A program made the position numbers and the translations under genes. From positions 30,871,577 through 30,935,576 of the forward strand of contig JAFMSR010000001.1 in NCBI GenBank assembly GCA_022818135.1: a DNA stretch of 64,000 nt, written 5' to 3'. The stretch's first letter is position 1. Each line of letters opens with the position of its first letter. Source of the DNA: Saxidomus purpurata (lineage: Eukaryota; Mollusca; Bivalvia; Venerida; Veneridae). Below, piece after piece: positions 1 to 10,946 of the stretch. Under the pieces are notes generated by a model. It did not search any database and was not told where the DNA came from. It saw only the letters and a list, made by a program, of their open reading frames with translations.

Positions 1-85
1 GGCTAAAGCCCTCGTGCCAGTATGCTTCCTGCGGGCCGATTATCACGTCCCGGCCCGGCTCAGCCGTGTATTATCCTCTAAATAA
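1..85 (+). CDS. possible 3' end of a gene cut by the window edge
   Basis: The first 80 bases are much richer in GC than the sequence that follows. Frame 2 is open from the window edge to a TAA at 83-85, giving about 27 residues. The peptide reads as a short hydrophobic strand, then charged residues, then V-P-A-R-L-S-R. That loosely recalls the strand-then-proline-leucine pattern near the end of TIR domains, but it is far too short to assign. No upstream exon is visible. It could equally be the edge of a GC-rich repeat. Confidence 0.3.
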   Translation, partial: AKALVPVCFLRADYHVPARLSRVLSSK

Positions 86-1020
86 TAACTTGGACTTATT
101 AAATCAATGCAGAAGTATAACTTTAAACACACTCTTCTTTCATTTATTTCTAGGTTACACATCACTAATACATGTCTATGGAATACTGAGCTCTAGTAGC
201 AGTGTTGTGCCGTTCTTGTGTATGTCCACAGTGACGGTTGCACATCGGAAAATAGACGTACCCGAAATGTGTGAGATTTATTCGAGTTGGCGAAAAATGG
301 TAAAAATTTCGGAAACTATCAGTCGCTGTTACAAAACGGTTTGCATTTGGACCTTTACGGAAAATATAATTACGTTAGGTATATATGCAATAGGTTTTGA
401 TAAATATGCACTATTCTGTATGAAGTAATTGAAGCTGAAACTGGGTCTATGTGCGAACTGTGTTGTTTACCTTCTTATTGATATATAGTCATTAGGCTAT
501 TTTTATCCAACATTCACTGTTTGGGTCCCTGGTACGCTACACTCACCTGTGGATACAGTCTGTCAAAATGAAGTCACATGTCAATAACCTGACCTAAAAT
601 GGCGGATTTGCATATAAATACACTATTAAGCAATGTGTACTTATTATTTTCAACTGATTTACTTTACAGAAACTAGGGCATTTACTAAGAAAGATACATT
701 TTTATGTCCTTAATGTAAAGAAGAGTTAAATTCAGCGTAAGTTGGACTGAACGATTCTCTTTTGTGTTAAAACCGTTATTTTTAGAACTTTTTAATATTT
801 AATTCAATGTGACGCTTTTTTAAGTATTTCAGCTGAACTGAATAAGTGTATTCAGTACATGTACTGTTTATTTGACAGAGAGAATCATTTTGTCTAATCT
901 GTGCAACAATATTTGTACGTTAAATTTAATATTCATGTGTGTGTACAAGCTTCACAACAGTGCATAATAAACATGACTGATTCAAGGTGCGTGAAAATCT
1001 ATGACGTCATAAAATGTATG
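86..1020. other. gene-free AT-rich stretch
   Basis: No supported gene. A 120-codon frame at 66-428 has no recognisable domain and no coding-like composition. A perfect TGACGTCA palindrome lies near 1003, without further context. Confidence 0.5.
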
Positions 1021-1580
1021 TATCGATTACAGGCTGTAACTTAAAAGGCAATACGTAATTTCCAGATCTCATATCGAAAACGAAAATAGGAATAAAATAA
1101 GGCGCCCTTTGGTTTAGCTTAAGGTATCTATTTTACTTTAATACCTGTTGACCGTAGATTTTTGTAGAATAAAACGTTGGTTTAACCAGCTGTAAAAGTA
1201 TTTTTTTATAATCATAAAAACATAAAAAAATGTGTTGTGTTTACAAACAAGAGTTTAAACACTAGTTTTACTTCGAAAGAGGAATGAAATGACTGGCATT
1301 TTTAACTTTGAATAGAAGTAATCTTCAGAAAAGTGACAAGAAATTCAGTGAATATAAGTATGAAAACAACTACAATGTATAAGGGTATTCTTTCAAAACA
1401 AAAGTGGAAATATCTTTTTTTGCAACGAATACAGGCGATTACGTTAGAAATAGAAAATGCGTAATTTCCAATTTCATAGAAAACGAAAGCAGGACTTGTG
1501 TTCTTGCTCTAACTTGAGGTATTTATTTTACACCAATATACATGTATCAGGTTAAGTTTTTTTACGATAAAATGTTACTT
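1021..1580 (+). repeat. two diverged direct copies of about 160-200 bp
   Basis: The stretch from about 1025 to 1180 reappears, diverged, at about 1437-1580. Both copies share GCGTAATTTCCA-like, GAAAACGAAA, GAGGTAT/AAGGTAT and ATAAAA..GTT blocks in the same order. They are about 400 bp apart. No coding frame is kept. Confidence 0.5.
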
Positions 1581-1582
1581 AA

Positions 1583-2860
1583 GAGGGGGTCACTGCTGAA
1601 AATCAAAATAACAGGAAATTTTGTTGACTGGGTTCTTTAAAAATAGAGACTGACATACAATGTACAGCTAGATTCTAGTTGATCTCTGACAAAATAATGA
1701 TGGGTCGATGACCTGACTTTTTTGCAATATTAATCTTTATGGATACACTTTCAAATCAAGGTGCTATATAAGAATAAGCTAGAATTTGGGTATGTAAACT
1801 TTTATGTATGTGGGTTTATTTTCTGAATAGGTATCGACTTTCCTTCTATTCTAATGTAATATGTCATACTTTAGGATGGAAAATTAAGGATAGTTATATC
1901 TTAATCATCATCTGAATAAATGTAATGCTCATTATTATTATTTCTCTACCCACTTTACGAAATTCGTTTTTTTTCAATTTTTGATAAATGTTTTTCTATG
2001 CCCACGAATGGTAGCATATTAAAGTCTGTCTGTCCGTCCGTCTGTGCGTCCCCACTTACAAATTCGTGTCCGGACAGTAACTTTGTCATGCATTGAAGGA
2101 TTTTAGAATAACTGTCACAAATGTCTAGCACATCACGACGACGTGTCGCGTGCAAGACCCACGTCCCTACCATAAAGGTCAACGTCACACTTAGAGTTTG
2201 AAGGTAATGGAATCCTGTATATTTGCACATATTCGTGTCCGGACTATAACTTTGTCATGCATTGATTGATTAAAAAAAAACTTGGCGCAAATGTCTAGCA
2301 CATCAAGCCGATGTGGCGCGTGCAAGACCCTGTCCCTACCTCAAAGGTCAAGGTCACACTTGGAGTTTATAGATAATGGAATTCTGTATATATGTATACA
2401 TGTGTGTCCGTTCTGTAACTTTGTCATCCATTGATTGATTTTAAAATAACTCCGCACAAATGTTCAGCACATTAAGGCAATGTAGTGTGTGCAAGAACCA
2501 TGTCCCTACCTCAAAGGTCAAGGTCACACTTATTGTTTAAAAGTAATGGAATACTGAATGCATGGTAACTATGTCATGCATGTAAGGATTTAAAAATACA
2601 TACCACAATTAACACCTCTTTCGGGGGCATTCGTCACTTGTGGGGAACAGCTCTTGTTTTTCATCATAAAGGAATTACAAGGTTTTTGAGATATTTTGCC
2701 TACAGTTTGATTAAAACCTTTGTCTTAGAATGCAAAATTACGGAAGGGGGGTCAATGTGCATTTAAGAAAGAAATTCAATAAAAATTGACAAAAAATGTG
2801 TTTTTTAGATTTCGACGAGCTTAGAGATACGACGTCATAGATCTGTGACAAAAAGCTGTA
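1583..2860 (+). mobile_element. TTAA-flanked element, copy A (one end lost, interrupted)
   Basis: TTAA at 1579-1582 is followed by a G-rich end, GAGGGGGTCACTGCTGAAA. The body matches the reverse complement of 53751-54678 over most of its length, in order, at clearly diverged but alignable identity. Homology stops near 2860, before the other terminal repeat, so this copy is truncated. It is also split by a nested insertion at about 1997-2655. No transposase frame is present, so it is non-autonomous. TTAA flanks suggest piggyBac-type integration, which is inference. Confidence 0.65.
1997..2655 (+). mobile_element. nested repeat element with about 170-bp tandem units
   Basis: This insert interrupts copy A, as shown by comparison with the uninterrupted relative at 53751-54678. 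Both sides carry GTTTTTC (1990-1996 and 2656-2662), a possible target duplication. It starts with a run of GTCTGTCCGTCC type and contains about three direct units of 165-175 bp (from about 2066, 2235 and 2408). Each unit holds TAACTTTGTCAT, TGCAAGA and AAGGTCAAGGTCACACTT-like blocks. It ends in CAGCTCTTGTT. No coding capacity is seen. Confidence 0.6.
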
Positions 2861-3244
2861 AGGTACTCGGGTTACCCAAGTTAAAGTATTGGATGAGTAT
2901 CAATATTATTTCATTTTGACTTGATGTTTGAAATAAGCTAGACTATCTGTTTTACTTTCTGTCCGATAAGAAATTATGGGCATACGCACTGGTCATACTT
3001 GACATGTTTGTTCTAAAGGCCTGTTTTACTCGGGTAAACCGAGTAGTTAATTCGAAAGCGTTTTTGTATTTGATTACCCCGTACTTGATTACCAAATTAA
3101 TTTCTGATGATGGAAATATTTTGTTTGATACCACGAACTCATTAACAACATTTTGACTATATACATTGTTTTCTACAATGTATCGAAAAAAGTTGCGGTT
3201 AATCAGAAACTGATAACGACACAATGTTTGCTTTTGCTCCTCAG
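2861..3244 (+). other. upstream region and 3' splice site before the coiled-coil gene
   Basis: No gene is seen in 2861-3226. A pyrimidine-rich tract at about 3229-3242 ending in CTCAG (AG at 3243-3244) is a good 3' splice site ten bases before a GCCATGG start context. This implies an intron in the 5' untranslated region whose upstream exon is not identified. Confidence 0.5.
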
Positions 3245-3254
3245 GTGTAGAGCC

Positions 3255-4473
3255 ATGGATGACACAGAAATAATTGATACAATCATGGCACTGCCTGCAA
3301 GTACCGGCACAGGAGAAGGTCTACATTCGACATGCTCTCTTACGCCATCGAAAAAAGCAGTAAAAGAAATTGAAAAAATAAAGGACATAGAAAAAAACGA
3401 AAAGGTACATAAAACAACAGAAAAACGAAGAGTCACCAGTAAAATCAAAGGACAGTCGTCAGTAAGAAAACAAGCTGAATATAAAGTTATGTCAAGAAAA
3501 TCACGAGAAATTTGTGAATGTGATATTTATGATTCCGAAAAGACGTTCTCATCCCAGCTGCATAGAAAATCGTATGAGTCATCGACAGAGAAGCTTTTAC
3601 ACAATACTCCTTTAGATTCGATGTCACAGAACAGCCGCCAAGAGGCTACGGAGAAGTTTCCGAGTCAGCAAAATGAACATTTTGAAACAGAAAAGTTAAA
3701 AAATGAATTCGAGAAAATAAATAAAGATTTGAAGAAAGATGAAACTGAAAACAAACAGCAACGTTCGGACAGATCAGGGAGGGAAGCGCATTCTAAGAGC
3801 ACAATACCAAATTGTTTTGAAGATAGAAGCCGGCTGAAGCAAAACAGAACCATGGAAACGGACACGAGTACACAGCTGTCAATGTTGACAAAAGAATTGG
3901 ACGTACTAAAAGGCGAAAACAGTATATTGACTAAAATGTATAACGAAGAACTTAAATGTAAGTTAAAATTACAAAGAGAAAACTCAAAGCTAAAGGAAGA
4001 ACGTCAGGAACTTTCCCTTGAAAACAATGTGGTGACTGGAAAGTACGATAAGGAACACAAATGTATGATGAAACTACAAGAAGAAAATTCAAAGTTAAAC
4101 AAAGAGTGCGAGAAACTTAAACACGAAAACAATGAAGTGAGTCGAAAGTACGACGGGGAAAAAAAGTTAATGATGAAATTACAAGAAGAACATTTAGAAC
4201 TAGACGATGAGTGTGAAAAACTTAAACGTGACAACAGTGAGTGGACTCGAAAGTACGACGAAGTACATAAATGTATGACAAAATTACAAAAAGAGATATC
4301 AAAGTTAAACGAAGAATGTGATAAACGGAAATGCGAAAACAGTATGGAATTGCTTGAAAAGAAGGAGGTGGAAGAGAAATGCCACTACACAGAAGAACTA
4401 ACGGTATCTCCTAGTAAAATCGGTCTTCCTTTAGACAAAGAAATAAGTGAGGAGGGCGGTTCAAAACTTCGAG
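3255..4473 (+). CDS. coiled-coil gene, exon 1
   Basis: This exon codes for 406 residues plus one base. It begins at GCCATGG and ends at a GTATGT donor (4474). The composition is highly charged, with Lys, Glu and Ser dominating and no signal peptide or membrane segment, so the protein is probably cytosolic. A Lys/Glu-rich segment at about residues 38-60 precedes a Ser/Lys-rich linker, and the heptad region starts near residue 205. The frame stays open past the donor to 4517, but that tail loses the coiled-coil character. Antisense frames here are Ser/Phe-rich shadows. Confidence 0.75.
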
Positions 4474-5620
4474 GTATGTTTAAATTTAGAAGTGCAGCAG
4501 TCATACAACTGCATTAATTTTGTAAACTACGCATAATAAAGTGTACAAAACACATACTAGATTAACTAAAGCAATAACTGAATTCATACAGTGTGTGAAG
4601 AAAATACTGTATTCGCAGTACTATCGCAATATGATCGCCTTTTTATCAGATTCATTTTATACTGAGCAAAATATTATGTTCAGGTTCTTTTCTGACGCAA
4701 TCATTCCCAACGGCCCAGAAGAATATATATGTAACCTTAAAAAGGTCCTTAAACATAATTTACCCCCTATGCTTGAAACGTTGTGAGATATTGGACATTC
4801 CTTTGTACCACTTTAATCACTTTTAAGTGTTGGCGTTATTATACATGTATATACAAAATGTACCACTAATGTTATTTGATATTGCAGTTCAAGTCTACTG
4901 CAAAGAAAGAAATGATCTGACGAACACAATAATAGAGGATTTTACAGCACTGCTCAAGACTAAACTTAGCTCGGATGATCTTGAACTTGAAATTTTATGT
5001 AATTCGAACGTCACAGAAGTAGCGCCAGGAAAGATACTGTTTGTGTTATGCACCAGCCTAAATGCATCAGACTCTTATGTTCAAAAAGCCTTGAAAGGAA
5101 TTGATGGTTTGTATAGCACTGTGGTGTTTTTGAAACATCTTATCCGACCCTAAAGAAATTGCATTTCATGAAAGAGTATTTACATGTAATATAAAAATAC
5201 ATTACAAGCTAATCTATTTCTTTGATCATTAATTTTGTTGAATTGGAGCTACCTTGGAATAGACACTATTTAGTTAAGTGTACAGTTTTATCAAAAGTTC
5301 TGTATACTTTTTGCTCTACTGGTACACCTCCACATTAGTTAGTAATAATTGTATTGATGTAGAATATGTTATCTTTTCCAGCCACAGATATGACGGCGAT
5401 ACTGATGATTCACCTGAAGGAACCACATGCACTTCCCTCGGTCTCTAGCGAACGTAAACTGGCAGGATCAATCCGCACAGGTCTCGGTGGTATATTTGAT
5501 ATGGCATATCTGCGAGACAGGGGCCTGTATGAGTGTCCAATGAATGAAAGAAATATTGAAGATATTGTGAAATACATAAAAGCAGCTTTTATGAAGGAAC
5601 AAGCATGTACATCATTCTAA
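3255..5620 (+). CDS. coiled-coil protein with alpha/beta C-terminal domain (four exons)
   Basis: Four coding blocks on one strand appear to make one protein of roughly 630 residues. The order is a charged Lys/Glu/Ser-rich N-terminus (about 1-210), a coiled coil with four 35-residue units (221-360), a helical region (exon 2), then an alpha/beta domain in exons 3 and 4. In that domain, hydrophobic strands G-K-I-L-F-V-L-C and T-A-I-L-M-I-H-L alternate with helices, ending in a G-L-Y-E-C motif and a final helix. The start at 3255 is chosen for its GCCATGG context just after a splice acceptor; an in-frame ATG at 3153 lies in the presumed intron. Introns 4474-4571 and 5107-5381 are both phase 1 and keep frame; the exon 2-3 junction does not with its best sites. 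The C-terminal pattern resembles uncharacterised fish and invertebrate proteins from memory, some linked to death-fold or signalling architectures. Function is not assigned. Confidence 0.6.
3915..4334 (+). repeat. four tandem 105-bp units coding 35-residue coiled-coil repeats
   Basis: Units lie at 3915-4019, 4020-4124, 4125-4229 and 4230-4334 (residues 221-255, 256-290, 291-325, 326-360). Each starts E/D-N-S/N, has Y-[DN]-x-E/V near position 9, then K-L-Q-[RKE]-E and S-K-L-x-x-E-x-x-x-L. Thirty-five is five heptads, so duplications keep the coiled-coil register. A partial fifth start, E-N-S, follows at 361. Confidence 0.85.
4572..4782 (+). CDS. coiled-coil gene, exon 2
   Basis: The frame is helical and rich in hydrophobic and charged residues, about 70 residues long, ending in N-L-P-P-M-L-E-T-L. 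The acceptor AG at 4570-4571 has a poor pyrimidine tract but joins exon 1 in phase 1 (G plus CA gives Ala). The stronger-looking AGs at 4560 and 4591 are out of phase with the exon 1 donor. The best donor is GTGAGA at 4783, which is phase 2. A weaker donor GTAACC at 4731 is phase 1 but would remove the conserved-looking end. Confidence 0.5.
4888..5106 (+). CDS. coiled-coil gene, exon 3 (start of alpha/beta domain)
   Basis: The acceptor TTGATATTGCAG ends at 4887. The exon codes about 73 residues: a helix, a linker, then the strand G-K-I-L-F-V-L-C-T-S-L, a D-S-Y motif, and the helix V-Q-K-A-L-K-G-I-D. It ends at a GTTTGT donor (5107) in phase 1. The acceptor needs a phase 1 donor upstream, which conflicts with GTGAGA at 4783. 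An alternative acceptor at 4909 (AAAG) would restore frame but is weak. Confidence 0.55.
5382..5620 (+). CDS. coiled-coil gene, terminal exon 4
   Basis: The acceptor ATCTTTTCCAG ends at 5381. G from exon 3 plus CC gives Ala, so frame is kept. The exon codes 78 residues and stops with TAA at 5618-5620. It contains the strand T-A-I-L-M-I-H-L, a proline and serine-rich loop ending S-S-E-R, then G-G-I-F-D-M-A-Y-L, R-G-L-Y-E-C and a C-terminal helix. Spacing of these blocks suggests a Rossmann- or TIR-like alternating fold, but no catalytic motif can be named. Confidence 0.65.
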
Positions 5621-6028
5621 ATCGAAGGCTACGCATATGCTGCCATGGAGTCCTTATCGTAGGAAGCGGAACTAAGATCCTGTAATTAACATAATGTTGT
5701 TTTAGAATCCAAGAAAACATATTCAAGAACATAACTTCCAGTATCTTATTGTCATGCGTGCTCATGTGGTGTGGGGAAGCGGCTTGATTGCGGACAACTC
5801 TTAAAGACGAGTTGTAAAATAAGAACTTGTTTAAAGACGTGATAATGGAATACATCGCTATTTACTTTTATTAAGTGATATTATTAAGTTGTTCAACTTA
5901 AACAATAGTCAGGATAGCAACAGTATTTGAATTCCCGAATTGTGCTATCGTGACCAGAGAATTAGAAAAATTGTAAGTATTGTTGTTTGTAATGTTAGAA
6001 AACTTTATTTATTTTATTCTCACAATTA
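5621..6028 (+). other. 3' flank of the coiled-coil gene
   Basis: No gene is seen. This is probably untranslated region and downstream flank. Confidence 0.35.
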
Positions 6029-6480
6029 TTTCCAGTTTTGGAAACGCTGTTCGGAAATTATAACGGAAATGCAAGTAAACGTTTCAATATTGTTGTCATA
6101 AGCCCAAGTATCCTGACAATTTAATGTGATGATAAGTTTACCCCTTTCAAAGATTGATTTTTTCTGGCGGAATTTACTTTCATCAATTACTATTCGAACA
6201 GAAATACAAGTATCTTTCGAGGATCCAAAGTGATCAAGGGCTTCAAGATTCTTATTTAAACGCTTCTAATAAATAAAGCCATCTACAGAATGTAGCATCT
6301 TTTGTTTTTAGTGATTAAAACCGTCGTTTCATCAATTTCTATCATCCTCTTCCAGTTCTGGAAACAGTACTGAGTTCGGAAATTATAACCGAAATGCAAA
6401 TAAACGTTTTAAATTTGTTGTCTTACTAGGGGATGTTTACAATTTAATGTGATAATGGATTTACCCTTTTCGACTTTATC
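6029..6480 (+). repeat. direct duplication of about 120 bp, 320 bp apart
   Basis: The blocks starting TTCCAGTTTTGGAAAC (about 6032) and TTCCAGTTCTGGAAAC (about 6351) share TTCGGAAATTATAAC, GAAATGCAAATAAACG-like and ACAATTTAATGTGAT blocks in the same order. No frame is conserved. Confidence 0.55.
6268..6277 (+). other. candidate polyadenylation signals
   Basis: Two overlapping AATAAA hexamers lie about 650 bases after the stop of the coiled-coil gene and are the first canonical ones there. Assignment to that gene is inference. Confidence 0.3.
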
Positions 6481-8879
6481 TTACTTGCCTTTACTTTATT
6501 ACTATGCTAACGATTGTTGTTTCTTTCGTCCATCTATATGATAGTGTGATCCTTTTTATTCAAATAAACGCTTTAAATTGAATAACCACTACTTGTAATA
6601 TTGTTTTATTTTCAATAAAACACACAAAAATGCGTTAGAAAGTCTTTTTAAACACGTCTATAAATACACCAGTGCTAAGGGGGTAGTATCACATACTGAC
6701 ATTTTCCAATTTTGTGTATTTTTTTTGATACATCTAGGCATGTTTAGGATTGGCTTCCGTAAAATATTACCGTTGGGCTTGACCTCATCCCCAGTGGATT
6801 TAACATGCGTGTTACAGATACAATTATTAAAAGTTACAATGCAAATGAAAGGAAAAAACTTCAGCTGGAAAAAAAACTATTTTGCGAGCTTTTAGATGTA
6901 TAAGACGCAGTCTATTTTCTTGCACAAGGCGACTAAAAGTACTATTTTTGACGGCACAAGACTAGATCAGTTTTTGTTTACTGAGCAAAAAATGTAGTAA
7001 AAGTCAACTGATGGCGAATAGAGCTCCGAGTGAAGCACAATAAGACTTAAATCACACGTGTGCAAAAGACGACGGATAAGCTCTGTGTCTAGCATGAACA
7101 AGCTCAAAATCACAATTATCATAAAATGGCGCCTAGAAAGCTGTGTTTAACACTACAGTCTCCACAAAAGCACTCTCTTTAACCACAGGTGACAAGCAAG
7201 CTCTTTTTCTAGCGAATCGACTTCTATAAAGCTCAATTTTCGATAAATATGAGATAGTAATCTTTGTGTCTAACACTGGTCGATTTGGGGCAGAGTTTGG
7301 ACATCTCTGCCCAACACGAGCTGGCCTTAAAACCCAGTTTTCAGAAAAGTACAACAAACAATCTGCGCTTCAATGGCAGGTTGACTTTAAAATATATTTT
7401 TCAGCACAGGACGAAAAGAAAATTCTGAGTTTAGCACAAGTCAACGCAAAAACCAGATGAAAACTCTTAATATTTGGCATATTTTCACTAAATCAGTTTT
7501 ATTTTTACGTTTTTTTCAGGTTGCTTAAAATTACTTAAATTAACAATTTTATAAGTCAAGGCTTAGTCTTCCTTAAAAGTACATGTAAAACACAAAGCTA
7601 GTTTGTTTTCTTACGCACAAAATATTGGTGACAGCCCAAAGCAGTTTTATTTTTTGTGCATTTAAATTTTAAATAAATAAATGATAACCGCAGCCAAGCA
7701 TTTAAATGTCTGTAGAAATAAAAAAGTCGGACTAAAAAGTAATGTCTTTCTGCATGATCGTCCTTGAGTTGCTTGGCCTAGAACAAAACGGCATTAGAAG
7801 GGAAACTAAAACTCCCTTACAAATTTTGAATATTTTCCCATAGGGTAATATTTGGAGTTGTTTTTCCGAATGTTTAAATCGGCTTTAAAAGCACATTTTA
7901 AGCTTTTCAGAGCTTGTATTGTGTGTACTCTGTACCAATGTTATTCTCAATCCAACTTTATAAAATAATATTACTTGACAACAGTTTTGACTGTAAAAAT
8001 AATTACTGATAATGATTACAGTATACATAATTATACAGGAATAAATGTTGACCAATCTTACTTTTGTCTTAAAGTACAATGTCGGACGCGACGAGCACTA
8101 AAAGTTCCATCTCCCTTTTTCGTGCAAAAGAAGGTGATTTGCCGTAACGGTTGTGTTACATCCACAGTCAGCATTATTTAAATTTTAAATGTTCAGCGCT
8201 CTATAGTTCATCTCTTTCGGTCTTTTGATTCTCATTGGCGTCGGGTCTTCACTCGGTCGTTTCCGTAGAAAAGGCCGAATGATGTTCGGAATGGAAAGAC
8301 GTTAAAACTTTGAGGTTTCAAGTGGGGAATAATAATTTATTTATTACATTATTATAATTTTGAAAAAGTTTTGTTTGCTTCAATTTTAGATTCAATTTCT
8401 CATTTTAATACGATAATGGAGTTATTTATGATATCAATGATATAGAGTTTAAACAAGTCGTATATACTGTCGCAAATTGACTTTACCTGTGTAACCCTTT
8501 TAATTGCCTCATGTCCTGGTTAAAGATCCGTTTCTTTTCACGCACGGGACTTTTGAGTAAATAACGCAACACACTTTCACGAATCATTGAATTAAATACA
8601 ATAAATACAATGACATAAGGCCCTGGGCAGTTTTAAGTATTAACGTTTATACACAGTGAGATTCTTTGAGGAAAGGGATGGTATAACTTGTTGAAGGTAA
8701 ATATTTATTTTTTCATTTATTTATTTATTTATCTTGTTATTACTGAAAATAAATCATCATAACCTGTTATTAAAGATATGTTGAAACACTCGAATCAGCA
8801 AGGATGCGTATACTACAGAATAGACATCTGGACATGGGCTGATCTGCTGATGGATTGCATCTGTGCATGCCCGACTTAG
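6481..8879. other. gene-free AT-rich stretch
   Basis: No supported gene. The part at 7020-7470 has loosely repeated phrases such as AAGCTC, GTGTCTA and ACTTTAAAA but no clear period. Short frames at 7133-7460 and 7885-8181 show no domain and overlap on both strands. Confidence 0.45.
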
Positions 8880-9122
8880 CCGCCTTGGTGAATTGGTAAC
8901 GTGTTCGCCATAGCTAGCATCAGAAGGTACGGGGTTCGATGACCATCAGTGCCAAAGTAGTAGTAGTGGCCTTAGGCAAGACACAGTTAATATCCTCCCT
9001 CCCCCCCCTCTCTCTCTCATCGATATTGATTCGATCTGGAGTGAGTCTCGAGAGCGATTAATATTAGCTGATAAGTTGTTAGAACTTGTTTCGCAATCGG
9101 GAGTAAATGAATAAATACGTAT
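8880..9122 (+). mobile_element. tRNA-derived SINE, same family as 59470-59691
   Basis: The head has a tRNA-like A-box region (GCCTTGGTGAATTGGTAACG) and a B-box-like GGGTTCGATGACC. The tail, from about 9041, matches the SINE at 59470-59691 in GAGTGAGTCTCGAGAGCGAT, AGAACTTGTTTCGCAATCG and a final AATAAAT stretch. A C- and CT-rich run lies at about 8995-9018. No clear target duplication was found. Confidence 0.65.
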
Positions 9123-10946
9123 AAAAATGTGACTGGGAAAATGGGCAAAAATGGTTAAAAAAAATAAAATTGTAAAAAGTGTTTTCTAAATGTGCGAAGT
9201 CTGTCAACTATGAACAGATGAATGGTCAAGTGAATCTACCAACTACTTTTAAAGTTATCGATCAGATTATTGTTTTCAGATAACACCCATATGACGTTGG
9301 TAACGTCAAAGCAGTAATGTTAATGTCAGGATTATTTGACGTTGTATACACATGAAGGTTTTTTTTCTTGGAATTTCACCTGATACACGACTTGTCGTCA
9401 AAGTATTTTGCTTGTTTTAATTTTGTTGACTTTTCTCAGCGGTTCAAAAAATTCCTTATTTTGATTGACTGTGTCCTAATTTTCACTTTTTCAAATGTGA
9501 AAGAATAAGTGGTTGCTATGGTAATATGCACTATGATGAAGACTTGATAGAATCATTTTCATGCGTCACAAATATAGGTACGCTTACTTATCGTTGAAAC
9601 AACTTCTTTCAAAGGAAGCGCATTTTTTTCCATTTTTGCATATTTAATTCATCTAACCAATAAAACCATTTTTTTTTTGGTTTTGCAGCTGGTAAAATTT
9701 CAAAATTTCATCAAAAATTTTGTTATGAAATTTGCTTATTCTTATTGCTAAAAATGTTGATATTCCTGAAACTTAATAAATCTCTTTTCCTAGGACATTT
9801 TAAAAATTGTTTTTTCTGTTTTCAGTTTCAGCTCGACGGGCTTTTTAGCGCGGGCTATCCGGATCGGGAGATGTGCTCGCCTGATAAGTTGTTCTTCTTT
9901 CGATGTTGCTCCCATTCTACTACTGAACTTCGTTTCCGTGCTATGTATTTTGAAAAAAATATGGTGTTTAACACTGTTTAAAGCCCATCAGAATCCTCTT
10001 TGTCTTCTACGAAACCGTACTTGTATGTTCACATGTCCACGGGAAAGCGCAAAAATAGAATTACTTAAATCTTGCTTAGGACCGCTGCTCATACAGTAAA
10101 GTTTTGTGAATTTTGTTACAGTTTGTTCAGCGTTAATAAAAGTATTTAAATGCATTAAGTATCGTTTCGAACCTGTTGTCATATTCCAGAAATTCAGTGA
10201 GAAAAAATTGTCGTTCTTTAAATTGAGATAATGCCATAATTGTTCGAAAGAACGCCGACCACTGGATGTATAGAAAAAATGGCAGACAATGATCAAACTG
10301 TACGATTTTGAAATCAATTGCAATGGTCCGAAATGCAAAATTCCTTTTCGCCAGCTGTATATAGGTTCAAATATCGTTTTAGTTATATTTTTGCTGGCTA
10401 CATATGTGATTGCATATGTATATTATACATGTAATAAAAAGGAAATGCTAAACTTAGAATACTATATGTTTACAGTACAGAATATTCGTTTGTGAGACTC
10501 AGTACAATGGAGGGATGGTCCACTCAGATGTCCACGGACGACACAGATATGCAAGCTTGTTGTCCACACTAGTTGGGAAGACAGACTCAATTTCCGCCGG
10601 TGAGTTAGTTTGGAATGACTGTACATGATGATAAAATAAGCCTGATCCATTTAGCAGGGCCAGGGTTGCAAGACACTTATTGAACATCTTTATGAACTGA
10701 TTGTGATGCAAACTGGTTGCAAATACAGACTGAGAGTGTTGTAGTGCAGGAAACGCAGGCTGGTTGGATGCACCTTACCGGCCAACGCCAGAAAACAAGT
10801 GTTTTTGTCAATCCAATTGTTTGTTAGTGTCTGTAAAATAATATACTGAAATTCATTTGTTCGTAAGTGTATAGAGTCGATTGAAATTTAAGAAAGCACC
10901 CAAATGGCCGTCATAATAAGGAAAATAGCAAAATATTACATTTATT
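9123..10946. other. stretch without supported genes
   Basis: A GC-richer block at 9826-9981 follows a plausible 3' splice site (TTTCTGTTTTCAG) and is open to a TAA. It could be a terminal exon, but the peptide of about 50 residues is unrecognised and no upstream exon is seen. A frame at 10289-10495 contains one hydrophobic segment but no family signature. Confidence 0.3.

Noticed and set aside
66..428. 120-codon open frame on the plus strand
   Set aside because: No recognisable domain, AT-driven composition and no start context. It overlaps the better-supported GC-rich frame end at 1-85 in another frame.
3203..4234. Minus-strand frames opposite the coiled-coil exon
   Set aside because: Ser/Phe/Cys-rich antisense shadows of a Glu/Lys-rich coding exon.
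10289..10495. Small single-pass membrane protein
   Set aside because: One hydrophobic run in AT-rich DNA is expected by chance; no family signature or supporting exon.
9988..10711. Minus-strand frames of 62-116 codons
   Set aside because: No domain, no splice or start context, and overlapping frames of similar length on both strands.
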